From NCBI GenBank assembly GCA_002479245.1, contig DLMG01000351.1, forward strand, positions 1,116 to 13,394: a stretch of 12,279 nt of DNA, in the 5' to 3' direction. Shown in pieces: positions 1 to 6,676 of the stretch; the first letter of the stretch is position 1; the number at the start of each line of letters is the position of its first letter. A model generated the notes under the pieces. That model was not told where the DNA came from, ran no database searches, and was given only the letters and a program-made list of their open reading frames with translations. Made by a program: the position numbers and the translations under genes. Source of the stretch: Verrucomicrobia subdivision 3 bacterium UBA7542. Lineage in GTDB: Bacteria > Verrucomicrobiota > Verrucomicrobiia > Limisphaerales > UBA11358.

Positions 1-488
1 GCGCTGGCCACGGTGGTGAGCTTGAACGCGCCCACGTTGCCGGTGCGCATCACGTGCGGCCCGGCGCACAGGTCAATGAAATCGCCGCTCTTGTAGTAGG
101 TGATCGGCTCGCCTTCGGGAATGTCTTCCAGGTTGCCAATCTTGAACTTGCTCGAATTGCCGGGACGCTCGCCCAGCGCGCCGAGCCGGCCGTTTTGCGC
201 GTCCTTCAGCGCCTGCTCGCGCGTGACGACGAGTTTCTCGAAGGTGTGGTTGGCTTTGATCTCCTTTTTCATCTCGGCCTCGATGGCCGGGAAATCCTCG
301 GGCGAGATGCGGTGCGAAAGTTCGACGTCGTAGTAAAAGCCGTTTTCCACCGCCGGGCCGGAGGCGAACTGGGCGTCGGGCCAGAGCTTGACGATGGCGG
401 TGGCCATGACATGGGCGGCGGAGTGGCGGATGCGCTCCAGCTCGGTCATTTTCGCGCGGTCGTCGAGTGTCTTGCGTTCGGATTCCAT
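1..488 (-). CDS. thrS: Threonyl-tRNA synthetase, N-terminal editing part (partial)
   Basis: This is the N-terminal 162 residues of a threonyl-tRNA synthetase, the cytoplasmic enzyme that charges tRNA-Thr; the rest lies beyond the left edge. Translating the minus strand from the ATG at 488 gives the N2 editing domain: the HxxxH pair (H22, H26 in RHSAAHVMA), the GPAVENGFYYD segment, and the DLCAGPHV motif with C141 and H145. These match the four residues that clear mis-charged Ser-tRNA in this family. The protein starts directly in the editing domain, so the usual N-terminal TGS domain of about 60 residues is absent. The frame upstream reaches a stop at 546-548 without an ATG. No clear Shine-Dalgarno precedes the start; Met14 (ATG at 449) is an alternative. 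The identity is clear; the exact start is less so. Confidence 0.95.
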   Translation of the reverse strand, partial: MESERKTLDDRAKMTELERIRHSAAHVMATAIVKLWPDAQFASGPAVENGFYYDVELSHRISPEDFPAIEAEMKKEIKANHTFEKLVVTREQALKDAQNGRLGALGERPGNSSKFKIGNLEDIPEGEPITYYKSGDFIDLCAGPHVMRTGNVGAFKLTTVAS

Positions 489-500
489 AGCTTTTTTATA

Positions 501-532
501 ACGCAAAGACGCAAAGATGCAAAGGCGCAAAG
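501..532. repeat. Octamer tandem repeat, four units
   Basis: There are four head-to-tail octamers: acgcaaag, acgcaaag, atgcaaag, gcgcaaag. They begin 13 bases outside the synthetase start codon. The pattern resembles the short tandemly repeated sequences scattered between genes in several bacterial phyla. No function is known to me. The tract could vary in copy number by slippage and would lie in the 5' leader of thrS. Confidence 0.75.
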
Positions 533-550
533 AAACGGAGAATTTTTACC

Positions 551-662
551 CGGAGCGCGGCTTGTCTCAAGCCGCAGCAGAATCGTTGGCGAATGGAGGT
601 TAGGGTTATCGAACGGTCTTCCGCACGCGCACCTGCTGCGGGTTGGGACAACCCGCGCTCCG
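551..662. repeat. REPIN-like element: two inverted hairpins headed by GGAG
   Basis: Two 30-base arms (551-580 and 633-662) are inverted copies matching at 27 of 30 positions, with a 52-base spacer. Each arm is itself a hairpin: gcggcttg tct caagccgc on the left, gcgggttg gga caacccgc on the right. Of the three differences between arms, two are a compensating base-pair swap in the stem and one is in the loop. Each arm carries GGAG just outside the stem (552-555; complement at 658-661). A GGAG or GTAG head followed by a hairpin, in inverted pairs, is the layout of REPINs, which are mobilised by RAYT (IS200-like) transposases. No transposase is in the window. Confidence 0.75.
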
Positions 663-689
663 TTTGATTGCGGACATGGGGAAAGCTTA

Positions 690-720
690 ACCACAAAGGG
701 ACAAAAGGACGAGGGAGAAA
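690..720. repeat. Degenerate purine-rich short repeat
   Basis: The segment reads as degenerate eight-base units (ccacaaag, ggacaaaa, ggacgagg, gagaaaac). It looks like a decayed relative of the ACAAAG-type tandem repeats seen between genes in several bacterial phyla. The periodicity is weak and the boundaries are uncertain. Confidence 0.35.
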
Positions 721-804
721 ACAAGCTGCCAGTTTAAGAATGGGGCTGCGCTGCTGCGCCACCCGGCCCATTGCACCGGTTGTCATTGAGAAATGGTATC
801 AGCC

Positions 805-887
805 CCTGGGAGCGCCGGCGTCCCGCCGGCTCGCTGCGTTGCGACGGACAGTTCCAACCCAGCCGGCGAGACGCCAGCGCTCCCAGG
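805..887. repeat. REPIN-like element: inverted hairpin pair headed by GGGAG
   Basis: Two 27-base arms (805-831 and 861-887) are inverted copies matching at 25 of 27 positions, with a 29-base spacer. The left arm folds as gccggcg tcc cgccggc. The right arm keeps the same stem with one wobble pair, and the other difference is in the loop. GGAG sits just outside each stem (809-812; complement at 880-883). The architecture is the same as the element at 551-662 but the stem sequence differs. It ends 13 bases before the stop codon of the SGNH-fold gene on the opposite strand, so a role at that transcript's 3' end is possible. The family is, from memory, frequent in Verrucomicrobiota genomes. Confidence 0.75.
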
Positions 888-900
888 AGACGATAGCGGA

Positions 901-2031
901 TTACGGCCAGGTCCAGGAGTAGGGGAAACTCAGCCGGTAAAACCACTGCGGACCGGAATTGGTGACATAGATCGTCTGCGTCGTGTTGGAACTGACAAAG
1001 GTGACATTGGTCGTCCAGCTCGGCATCGCAAGATTCGTGCAGCCAAGGACCAGGCCATTCTGCCCAATCGGAACGTTGGCCACAACCAACTGGTTGCTGC
1101 CATTGAGTGATGTGATATTGCTGATTTGCACCGGCGAGATGAGTTGCTGAGTGATGTCGGCCAGCACCGCATGGAGCTTCGCGGTCGGGTCCGTTGGATC
1201 CCAAAAAATGTAGTTTGTGCCATAGCCATTGATGGATGCGCTTGGAAAGCCGTAATTCACAGCAGTAACGGCATCAATGCTCACTCCATTATAGAGGGTG
1301 TTGGTCAAACCATAGGCAGCGGCGTTTGTCAGCACGTTGTCCAACAGGCTGAAAAAGTCCGGCTCGTAAATCGTAATCCCGGGCAGGGACGTTCCGGCCT
1401 GATTCAAAAGGGCGGTAAAAGCGGTGTTAAAACCAACGATCCTTTGGCGGATGAAACTCTTAGTGGCCGCAGGGTTATTGTCGTATTGCGGAGTCTCGGT
1501 AATATCCACAGCATTCGGCATGATCAAGGTGCGAGCGCCCTTGGCATAATATAGATTGGTGATGATGTTCCAATGGTTGGTCAAGGATTGGTTAATGGCG
1601 TTGGTCCACGTGACTATGTTCGTAGAAGGATAAATAGTACCCATATCATTGACAAAATCAGCGTCGTTGACCCATACGACAAACAGTGCGGTGGCCGCAT
1701 CCGGTGGCGCGGTAAAATGGTTGACATTCGTTACCAGAAGGGGACTGAAATCACGGTAGAATGACCAGTTGTTGGTTGAGTTGGACCAATTGACGTTGGT
1801 GATGGAATTGGCGCCCAGCCCCTGCTGCTGCGCCAGCACCTCAACCCAGACCCGGCCGTTGGAGTAGCGGTTGCCGTAGTAATTTGTCAGGCCTGATGTG
1901 TTGTTGGTCGTGGTGGAAACGCCGTCGCCAAAAATGTAGAGCGAGGTGAAGGCGGCTTGGGCCGAAAAAATGGCGGCGCCAAACAACAAAAATTCCACCA
2001 TGAATCGCACGGCTTTTTTCACGCTGCTCAT
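901..2031 (-). CDS. Secreted SGNH/GDSL-fold protein, catalytic Ser and His apparently lost
   Basis: This 376-residue protein has a signal peptide (MSSVKKAVRF then a hydrophobic stretch, cleavage near AQA-AF at 26/27), so it is exported. The body follows the plant/bacterial GDSL esterase pattern: block I FGDGVS (34-39), block II SNGRVW (57-62), block III VWVNDADF (119-126) and block V FWDPTDPT (276-283). In active enzymes block I is GDS and block V is FWDxxHPT; here the nucleophile is Gly37 and the His position is Asp281. It may therefore be a binding protein rather than an esterase, unless H287 or another residue substitutes. The C-terminal 75 residues end in FYRLSFP, like many secreted verrucomicrobial proteins, and may serve in sorting or as a separate domain. 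The start was chosen at Met25 of a longer frame (to 2103) because it begins the signal peptide. No strong ribosome site is visible. Confidence 0.8.
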   Translation of the reverse strand: MSSVKKAVRFMVEFLLFGAAIFSAQAAFTSLYIFGDGVSTTTNNTSGLTNYYGNRYSNGRVWVEVLAQQQGLGANSITNVNWSNSTNNWSFYRDFSPLLVTNVNHFTAPPDAATALFVVWVNDADFVNDMGTIYPSTNIVTWTNAINQSLTNHWNIITNLYYAKGARTLIMPNAVDITETPQYDNNPAATKSFIRQRIVGFNTAFTALLNQAGTSLPGITIYEPDFFSLLDNVLTNAAAYGLTNTLYNGVSIDAVTAVNYGFPSASINGYGTNYIFWDPTDPTAKLHAVLADITQQLISPVQISNITSLNGSNQLVVANVPIGQNGLVLGCTNLAMPSWTTNVTFVSSNTTQTIYVTNSGPQWFYRLSFPYSWTWP

Positions 2032-2493
2032 TCTACCGCATGCCGGATGAAAGTAAAGCCGGCCTGAATCCCGGCAGGAGTTGGTTTGAAATAAATCCAA
2101 CATATTCGCCTGTTTACATTACGGAAGACACCGGGCTTATCTTTCACAAACCGGTTCCTTGACGTTTTCAGTGGAATTAGCATTTACGCTCGCCCTCGCC
2201 CAGCCAGCTTCCATGGGAAGGGATTTCCTCAAACAAAATTACGCTTTGAACCCCGGAACCGTAGCCGCCGACGTAAGTCGGCGCTGACTTTCATTGGACT
2301 CAAAGTGCGCGGACTGACGTCCGCGGCTACGAGGTTCATGGAGAAGGACGGGGTGAGGGCGGACGTCCCGCCTGCCGCCATAACTCCGATGCAGATGCCC
2401 GGTTGCGCCCGGCGGCCGGGATTTGCTTGCTCCGGCGCGGCGTCCATGCGTATCTACGGCGTTCGTTCTGTTGTTGGAACCCATGAATCGGTG
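2032..2493. other. Gene-free divergent region
   Basis: These 462 bases lie between the starts of the minus-strand SGNH-fold gene and the plus-strand FadL-type gene, so promoters for both should be here. I could not pick a convincing -35/-10 pair on either strand. The stretch holds a paired-hairpin element (2260-2331) and a small GC-rich hairpin (2408-2420, stem cccgg/ccggg). The frame of the downstream gene is open back to 2305 only by reading through the repeat. Confidence 0.6.
2260..2331. repeat. REPIN-like element: inverted hairpin pair headed by GTAG
   Basis: Two 24-base arms (2260-2283 and 2308-2331) are inverted copies matching at 21 of 24 positions, with a 24-base spacer. The left arm folds as cgccgac gtaa gtcggcg and the right as cgcggac tgac gtccgcg. 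Two of the three differences are a compensating C-G to G-C swap at the same stem pair; the third is in the loop. GTAG lies outside each stem (2261-2264; complement at 2327-2330). GTAG is the other classical head tetranucleotide of REP elements. The element sits 163 bases upstream of the FadL-type start. Confidence 0.78.
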
Positions 2494-3768
2494 ATGATAG
2501 ACCGACGCAACATCTTGAGGCTGCTGGCAATGCTGGTTTCAGGAGCTTTGGCCTGGAAAGCTTCGGCGAATGGCTTCGGGCTGGCGGATCAGGATGCCTT
2601 TGCGACCGCGCGCGGCGAGGCGTTTGTGGCCACGGCGGACAATCCATCGGCCATTTACTACAACCCGGCCGGCATCACGCAGCTCGAGGGCAACGAGCTT
2701 CGGGGCGGCATTTATGGAATCTATCTCGACCCGAGCTACAGCCCCCCCAGTGGCGCCCAAAACAGCGGCCACACTTACCACAGTTCGGATCATCTCGCCG
2801 CGATTCCCCAGGTTTTCTACACCTACTCTTCCACGAACATCCCGGTGAGTTTTGGTTTGGGTGTTTATGCGCCTTATGGCGGGAGCATGAGCTGGCCACA
2901 GGACACCGGCTTCCGCACGGTCGCCACACAGGGCAAGTTGACTTATTTGACGCTCAATCCAGTCGTGGCGGTGAAGCTGCCGCTCAATTTTTCAATTGGT
3001 GCCGGATTGATGGTGAACTATGCGAACATGGATTTGGAACAAGGTCTTCGCCCTTTCGCACAACCTCTTGCCAACTTCTTCCGCTTTAAAGGTGACGGTT
3101 GGAGTGTGGGTTACAATCTGGGTCTGCGCTGGCAGCCGATTGACCAAATTTCATTTGGCGCGACCTTTCGCAGTTCGGCGGCTGTCACTTTGAATGGCCA
3201 CACGGAATTCGAACAGCAACCGCTCATTCAGACCACACAGCTGCCCGCACACATGGATTTTGAGTTTCCCTTGACCGTTGTGTGTGGTCTTTCGTACCGG
3301 CCGACGCCAAAATGGAATCTGGAGTTTGATGCCGATTACACGGATTGGAGCAGCTTCGGAAAGACAGCCATCTATCAACAAGGAAACCCGCCGCTAGGCG
3401 GGCCCCAAAACCCTCCGGTGACACTCAACTGGCAGGAGAGCTGGATGTATGAGTTGGGTGCGACGCGGTATTTTGACAACGGCTGGCACGCGAGCGCCGG
3501 GTTCGTTTATAATGAGAGCTCCGTGCCGAATGCGTATTACACCCCGTTGGCGGCGGATCTGGATCGTTATTTCTTCAGCGTTGGAGCCGGACACAAAGGC
3601 AAGCGTTTCGACTTCGACATTGCCTATCAGCTCGGCTATGGCCCCACCCACACGGTTACCGGCAGCACCCCGTCATCAACACCCGGAATTGGATCCAACC
3701 AGAACGCCAACGGAAATTATGATTTCATCAGCCACGCCGTAATGCTGACGGTGGGAATGCATTTCTAA
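2494..3768 (+). CDS. FadL/OmpP1-type outer-membrane channel (copy 1)
   Basis: This 424-residue protein is a member of the FadL/OmpP1/TodX family of outer-membrane beta-barrels, which let long-chain fatty acids and other hydrophobic compounds diffuse inward. A signal peptide (MIDRRNILRLLAMLV..., cleavage near KASA-NGF at 25/26) is followed by the family's N-terminal hatch region with YYNPAGITQL (55-64). The rest shows alternating polar/aromatic strands such as YRPTPKWNLEFDADYTDWS, and it ends in Phe (VGMHF), as barrel proteins do for assembly by the Bam complex. The length is normal for the family. ATG 2494 was chosen because it begins the signal peptide; GTG 2491 is possible and no clear ribosome site is visible. 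It is clearly related to the gene at 6677. The substrate is unknown. A seven-C run lies at 2742-2748. Confidence 0.9.
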   Translation: MIDRRNILRLLAMLVSGALAWKASANGFGLADQDAFATARGEAFVATADNPSAIYYNPAGITQLEGNELRGGIYGIYLDPSYSPPSGAQNSGHTYHSSDHLAAIPQVFYTYSSTNIPVSFGLGVYAPYGGSMSWPQDTGFRTVATQGKLTYLTLNPVVAVKLPLNFSIGAGLMVNYANMDLEQGLRPFAQPLANFFRFKGDGWSVGYNLGLRWQPIDQISFGATFRSSAAVTLNGHTEFEQQPLIQTTQLPAHMDFEFPLTVVCGLSYRPTPKWNLEFDADYTDWSSFGKTAIYQQGNPPLGGPQNPPVTLNWQESWMYELGATRYFDNGWHASAGFVYNESSVPNAYYTPLAADLDRYFFSVGAGHKGKRFDFDIAYQLGYGPTHTVTGSTPSSTPGIGSNQNANGNYDFISHAVMLTVGMHF

Positions 3769-3850
3769 AACCGACCGGCGGTTGATCTGACATTGAGCCT
3801 GCGGTCTTCCTCAAAAATCAGCGCCAGCCCTGTCTCCCGTTGGTGTCTCC

Positions 3851-5176
3851 TCACAACAAATTCAGAAACGAGGAACGAAGCCTGTGATTGATGTCTATGT
3901 TCGCCAGGAAGGAAAACATAGTGTTTTTTCTTGGCGGCAGGAACCGCTTCGCCATGGATGAATATGAATAGAAATCATGAAGCGCATTGTATGACAAGAC
4001 ATATCCGGGAGTCTGATTGTCGGCATACTTGATTCCGGTGTGATTCATTTTTTCCCCGAGCTCTCTTTTATGGAGCCACCAATCATCAAAGAACAAACGG
4101 TTGTCACTTTTTAATCTTTGATAAAGTGGAGTTCCGGGAAACGGACAAAGGGGAAAGAATGCCGCAAAGGCTGCTTTTTGTTCGACCAGGAAGTTCACCG
4201 TGTACTTGATCCCACCCATTGTGTCGTTATCGAATCCCACAATGAAGCTGGCGTAACACGCGATGTTGTATTTATTCAAAAGTCGGAAGACATTTTTGTA
4301 CTCTTCAGGCTGGTTGAATCTTTTATTTACACTTCTGAGGACTTGAGGATCCTGACTTTCGAAACCGACATAGCAATGGAAACATCCGCTTTCCGCCGCC
4401 AGCGCTACAAGCTCAGGCTTGGCATGGATTAAGGTGTCCATCTGGCAGTGATATTTAATTTGCAGCGGTTTGATGGCCTTGAAGAATTCCTTCGCCCATT
4501 TGTAATCAGCAGTCAGATTATCATCAACAAAGAAAAAGGTTGTCGCCTTGCTTTGTTTGATTTCAGCGATTATATCTTCAATCGGTCGATGACGTATTTT
4601 TTCTCCGTAAAACCTTGTTGTTGCACAAAAATCGCAGTTGTGGGAGCACCCCCGCCCTGTTTGTATGGGGATCAAGGGCATCGGGTTGAAAAATGAACGG
4701 ATATACTTCTGCGGGTCGATCAGGTCGAACCGTGGATAAGGCAGGTTATTCAGAGAGTCTCTGGCGGGTTTCTCATATCGCTTTTTCAACCGGTTGTTCT
4801 CGAAATCTTTGATCAATTCTGGCCAGGTATCCTCGGCCTCTCCAACAACTATCGCATCAGCACGCAGGGCAGCTTCGTCTGGAACAGCGGTTACATGAAT
4901 TCCACCCATCACAACCGGCACACCTCGTTTCTTATACTCGGCGGCAACATCATAAGCTCTTTCCGCACTAAAAGTTTGAACGGTAATTCCGACCAGATCC
5001 ACTTTTTCATCATAATCAATATCCTCAACGCTTTCTTCAACAACAGAGACACGATGATGATTGGGAACCATCGCTGCCAGGTATCTGATGGTAATGCAGG
5101 GGACAAAAACCTTTTTCGTCTTCACCAGGTTTCCATGCTCATCATAGAACGAAGGCAAGATAATTTTTATATGCAT
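3851..5176 (-). CDS. Radical SAM enzyme with N-terminal B12-binding-like domain
   Basis: This 441-residue protein belongs to the COG1032-type radical SAM enzymes. Residues 1 to about 130 form a cobalamin-binding-like Rossmann region (VDLVGITVQTFSAERAYDVA, then VVMGGIHVTAVPDEA, then VVGEAEDTWPEL). I do not see the DxHxxG motif that would place cobalamin in base-off form. The [4Fe-4S] motif CxxxCxxC is complete at C177, C181 and C184, after GRG, followed by FFFVDDNLT and FIVGFDNDT. The C-terminal 60 residues (after TPGYVLSYN) are not recognised. An AGGA ribosome site (5185-5182) lies five bases before the ATG. The gene is clearly AT-richer than its neighbours (42% GC over four sampled 60-base lines, against 57% over four from flanking genes), suggesting acquisition by transfer. 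Substrate unknown; methylation or lipid modification are options. Confidence 0.88.
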   Translation of the reverse strand: MHIKIILPSFYDEHGNLVKTKKVFVPCITIRYLAAMVPNHHRVSVVEESVEDIDYDEKVDLVGITVQTFSAERAYDVAAEYKKRGVPVVMGGIHVTAVPDEAALRADAIVVGEAEDTWPELIKDFENNRLKKRYEKPARDSLNNLPYPRFDLIDPQKYIRSFFNPMPLIPIQTGRGCSHNCDFCATTRFYGEKIRHRPIEDIIAEIKQSKATTFFFVDDNLTADYKWAKEFFKAIKPLQIKYHCQMDTLIHAKPELVALAAESGCFHCYVGFESQDPQVLRSVNKRFNQPEEYKNVFRLLNKYNIACYASFIVGFDNDTMGGIKYTVNFLVEQKAAFAAFFPLCPFPGTPLYQRLKSDNRLFFDDWWLHKRELGEKMNHTGIKYADNQTPGYVLSYNALHDFYSYSSMAKRFLPPRKNTMFSFLANIDINHRLRSSFLNLL

Positions 5177-5675
5177 GCTGATCCTGTGTTATTTAATTGC
5201 ATCTGACGCTGCGCAGGGAAAAGAAGACTTGTTCTTAACCGAGCGCATGGTGATCAGCATATCCCGCCGGGTGGGTGCGTCAATGCGCAAAGTCAGCAGG
5301 CGCAGCCTGTTTGGCCAGTGGCATGGCCGGCAAGCATTGGCGATTCAACTCGAGAGTGCCGACAAAGGTCGCCGTTGAACTTAGTGAACACATACATAAT
5401 AACGAAGGAATAAACTGCAGTGTTTTCATGTACTCAGCGCCAAAAGAGCGTTCCAAATGGGGGGGCTTTAATGTCTCTGTTTAGCGATGGCCGCGTTCTT
5501 TGGCAGTAAATTAGGCGCATAAATTAAAGCTCAAATGTTTGTTCGGCTTTAGCTTGCGTCTTTGTTTTTGGATGTGGCAGACACGACTCGAAAAGCCCGG
5601 GCTCTGCCTGGTGTAGAGACAGGCAGGCGATTTGCTGCATTCTGCCAGTTATTGCTGCGGACAATCCGCAATTTC

Positions 5676-5690
5676 CCTTTTGGCAAAAGG
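5676..5690. promoter_or_regulatory. 15-bp perfect palindrome, possible operator
   Basis: The sequence ccttttg g caaaagg is a perfect 7+1+7 dyad. It covers the proposed -35 hexamer of the dehydrogenase promoter, which is where a repressor or activator dimer could act. No regulator gene is adjacent, and chance cannot be excluded. Confidence 0.35.
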
Positions 5691-5708
5691 TTTGCTTTGA
5701 ATTAGACT
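5680..5708 (+). promoter_or_regulatory. Possible sigma-70 promoter for the dehydrogenase
   Basis: TTGGCA (5680-5685) and TAGACT (5703-5708) are separated by 17 bases. They match the -35 consensus at five of six positions and the -10 at four of six. Transcription would start near 5715, giving a leader of about 20 bases before the ATG at 5734. Sigma preferences in this lineage are not known to me, so this is a weak call. Confidence 0.35.
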
Positions 5709-5733
5709 CGCGGCGGGTTGCCAATTTGCCTGT

Positions 5734-6582
5734 ATGAAAAACCTGCGCGGACAAACAGCGATACTCACCGGAGCTTCCGGCGGGATCGGTCGCCATATAG
5801 CCCCCGCATTGGCCAAGGCGGGAATGAATTTGGTGCTCGTGGCATTCCCCGGGATAGGACTTGATGAAGTCTGTTCGGCAGTGACAAGGGAGGGCATCAA
5901 AGCCATAGCTTTGGATCTCGATCTTCGCGATCCTAAACAGCGGCAGCACATGGTATCAGCAGCGCTCAAGGAATTTGGTCAAGTTGACGTGCTGGTCAAC
6001 AACGCGGCAGTGGAATTCACCGCTGTTTACCATGAGCTTTCGGAGCAGCAAATCAAAGACGTGCTCAGTGTGAATCTGGAAGCCCCGATGATGCTAACAA
6101 AGGCTGTTTTGCCGGAAATGCTGCGCCGGGGGCGTGGGCATATCGTAAACATTTCGTCATTTGCCGGCAGATTGGGGCCGGGTTTTCAGGAACCCTACGC
6201 GGCCACCAAAGCGGCGCTGACAGCATTTACGTACTCGTTACGAGGAACTTACCGCAGGACCGGAGTGAGCGCTTCCGTGGTTTGCCCCGGCTTTGTTGAG
6301 GCGGGGATTTATTCGCGGCTGAAAGCGCAGCTTGGACGGCCAGCACCGGGTCTTTTTGGCGCGAGCGTGTGCCCCCCCCAACGCGTCGCGCGAGCAGTAT
6401 TACGTGTCATTGAACGCGATCTGCCCGAGGTCTTCGTGAACAAATACCCGGTTCGTCCGGCGCTTGCGTTGTATGTTTTGTCGCCTTCCCTGGGCGCATG
6501 GATTACGGACAAAATCCTAGGCACGCACGATTTTTTCCAGTCTGTGGCTGAAGCTCAAAAGCGCGGCCGGCGAAAGCTTTAA
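5734..6582 (+). CDS. Short-chain dehydrogenase/reductase (SDR)
   Basis: This 282-residue classical SDR is an NAD(P)-dependent oxidoreductase, probably cytoplasmic. The glycine-rich cofactor motif TGASGGIG is at 12-19, NNAA at 89-92, the structural Asn at 114, and the catalytic Ser142, Tyr155 and Lys159 are in place (ISS, then YAATK). CPGFV follows at 184-188. The 100-residue C-terminal part, ending in a hydrophobic RPALALYVL segment, is like SDRs acting on acyl or lipid substrates, but the substrate cannot be read from the sequence. It lies 94 bases before the second FadL-type gene on the same strand, so the two may be co-transcribed. No Shine-Dalgarno is visible before the ATG. An eight-C run (6372-6379) inside the gene would break the frame if it slipped. 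Confidence 0.9.
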   Translation: MKNLRGQTAILTGASGGIGRHIAPALAKAGMNLVLVAFPGIGLDEVCSAVTREGIKAIALDLDLRDPKQRQHMVSAALKEFGQVDVLVNNAAVEFTAVYHELSEQQIKDVLSVNLEAPMMLTKAVLPEMLRRGRGHIVNISSFAGRLGPGFQEPYAATKAALTAFTYSLRGTYRRTGVSASVVCPGFVEAGIYSRLKAQLGRPAPGLFGASVCPPQRVARAVLRVIERDLPEVFVNKYPVRPALALYVLSPSLGAWITDKILGTHDFFQSVAEAQKRGRRKL

Positions 6583-6639
6583 AGGGGCTTGTCAGGATTG
6601 ACCTTGATGGCAAGGAACCTGCTTATTTCAGAGCACTAT

Positions 6640-6659
6640 TGCCTTGTAAACACAGGGCA
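6640..6659. promoter_or_regulatory. Imperfect dyad just upstream of the second FadL-type gene
   Basis: The sequence tgccttgt aaac acagggca forms an eight-bp stem with one G-T pair and a four-base loop, followed by an AT-rich tract. It ends 17 bases before the ATG at 6677. It could be a protein-binding dyad, an mRNA leader hairpin, or a weak terminator for the dehydrogenase. The sequence alone does not decide. Confidence 0.35.
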
Positions 6660-6676
6660 TTTGAATTTAATTAATT

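Larger units (their letters stand above)
489..900. other. Gene-free stretch filled with repeats
   Basis: These 412 bases separate the threonyl-tRNA synthetase start from the end of the SGNH-fold gene. I see no credible gene. Frames open here only because they read through repeats. The stretch holds an octamer tandem repeat (501-532), a paired-hairpin element (551-662), a degenerate purine-rich repeat (about 690-720) and a second paired-hairpin element (805-887). A promoter for the synthetase should lie near 490-550 on the minus strand, but none is convincing. Confidence 0.7.
5177..5733. other. Divergent gene-free region
   Basis: These 557 bases separate the divergent radical SAM and dehydrogenase genes. 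Short open frames exist (for example 5175-5378) but none has a recognisable product. I see a seven-bp hairpin (ctgcctg at 5604-5610 with caggcag at 5620-5626), a seven-G run (5459-5465), and near the right end a sigma-70-like promoter overlapping a palindrome. The length leaves room for a small RNA or a decayed gene, but I cannot show either. Confidence 0.55.

Noticed and set aside
501..720. CRISPR array
   Set aside because: The repeats are eight-base tandem units and inverted hairpins; there are no equal repeats with unique spacers.
54..737. 227-codon plus-strand open frame
   Set aside because: It lies antisense to the threonyl-tRNA synthetase and then reads through the octamer and hairpin repeats; the opposite strand has clear family motifs.
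793..1110. Open frames reading through the hairpin pair (AGETPALPG-type peptides)
   Set aside because: These peptides are translations of the repeat at 805-887 and recur wherever the repeat occurs; no domain is visible.
2032..2103. 24-residue extension of the SGNH-fold protein
   Set aside because: It would place a Cys/His-containing polar segment before the signal peptide; the start at 2031 gives a standard one.
2305..2493. N-terminal extension of the first FadL-type protein
   Set aside because: The added residues come from the hairpin repeat and precede a normal signal peptide; export would need the start at 2494.
3769..3850. Bidirectional terminator between the convergent channel and radical SAM genes
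   Set aside because: Only four- to five-bp stems without T-runs are present; too weak to call.
5175..5378. 67-codon frame in the divergent gap
   Set aside because: No recognisable motif and it overlaps the start of the radical SAM gene; kept only as part of the gap description.
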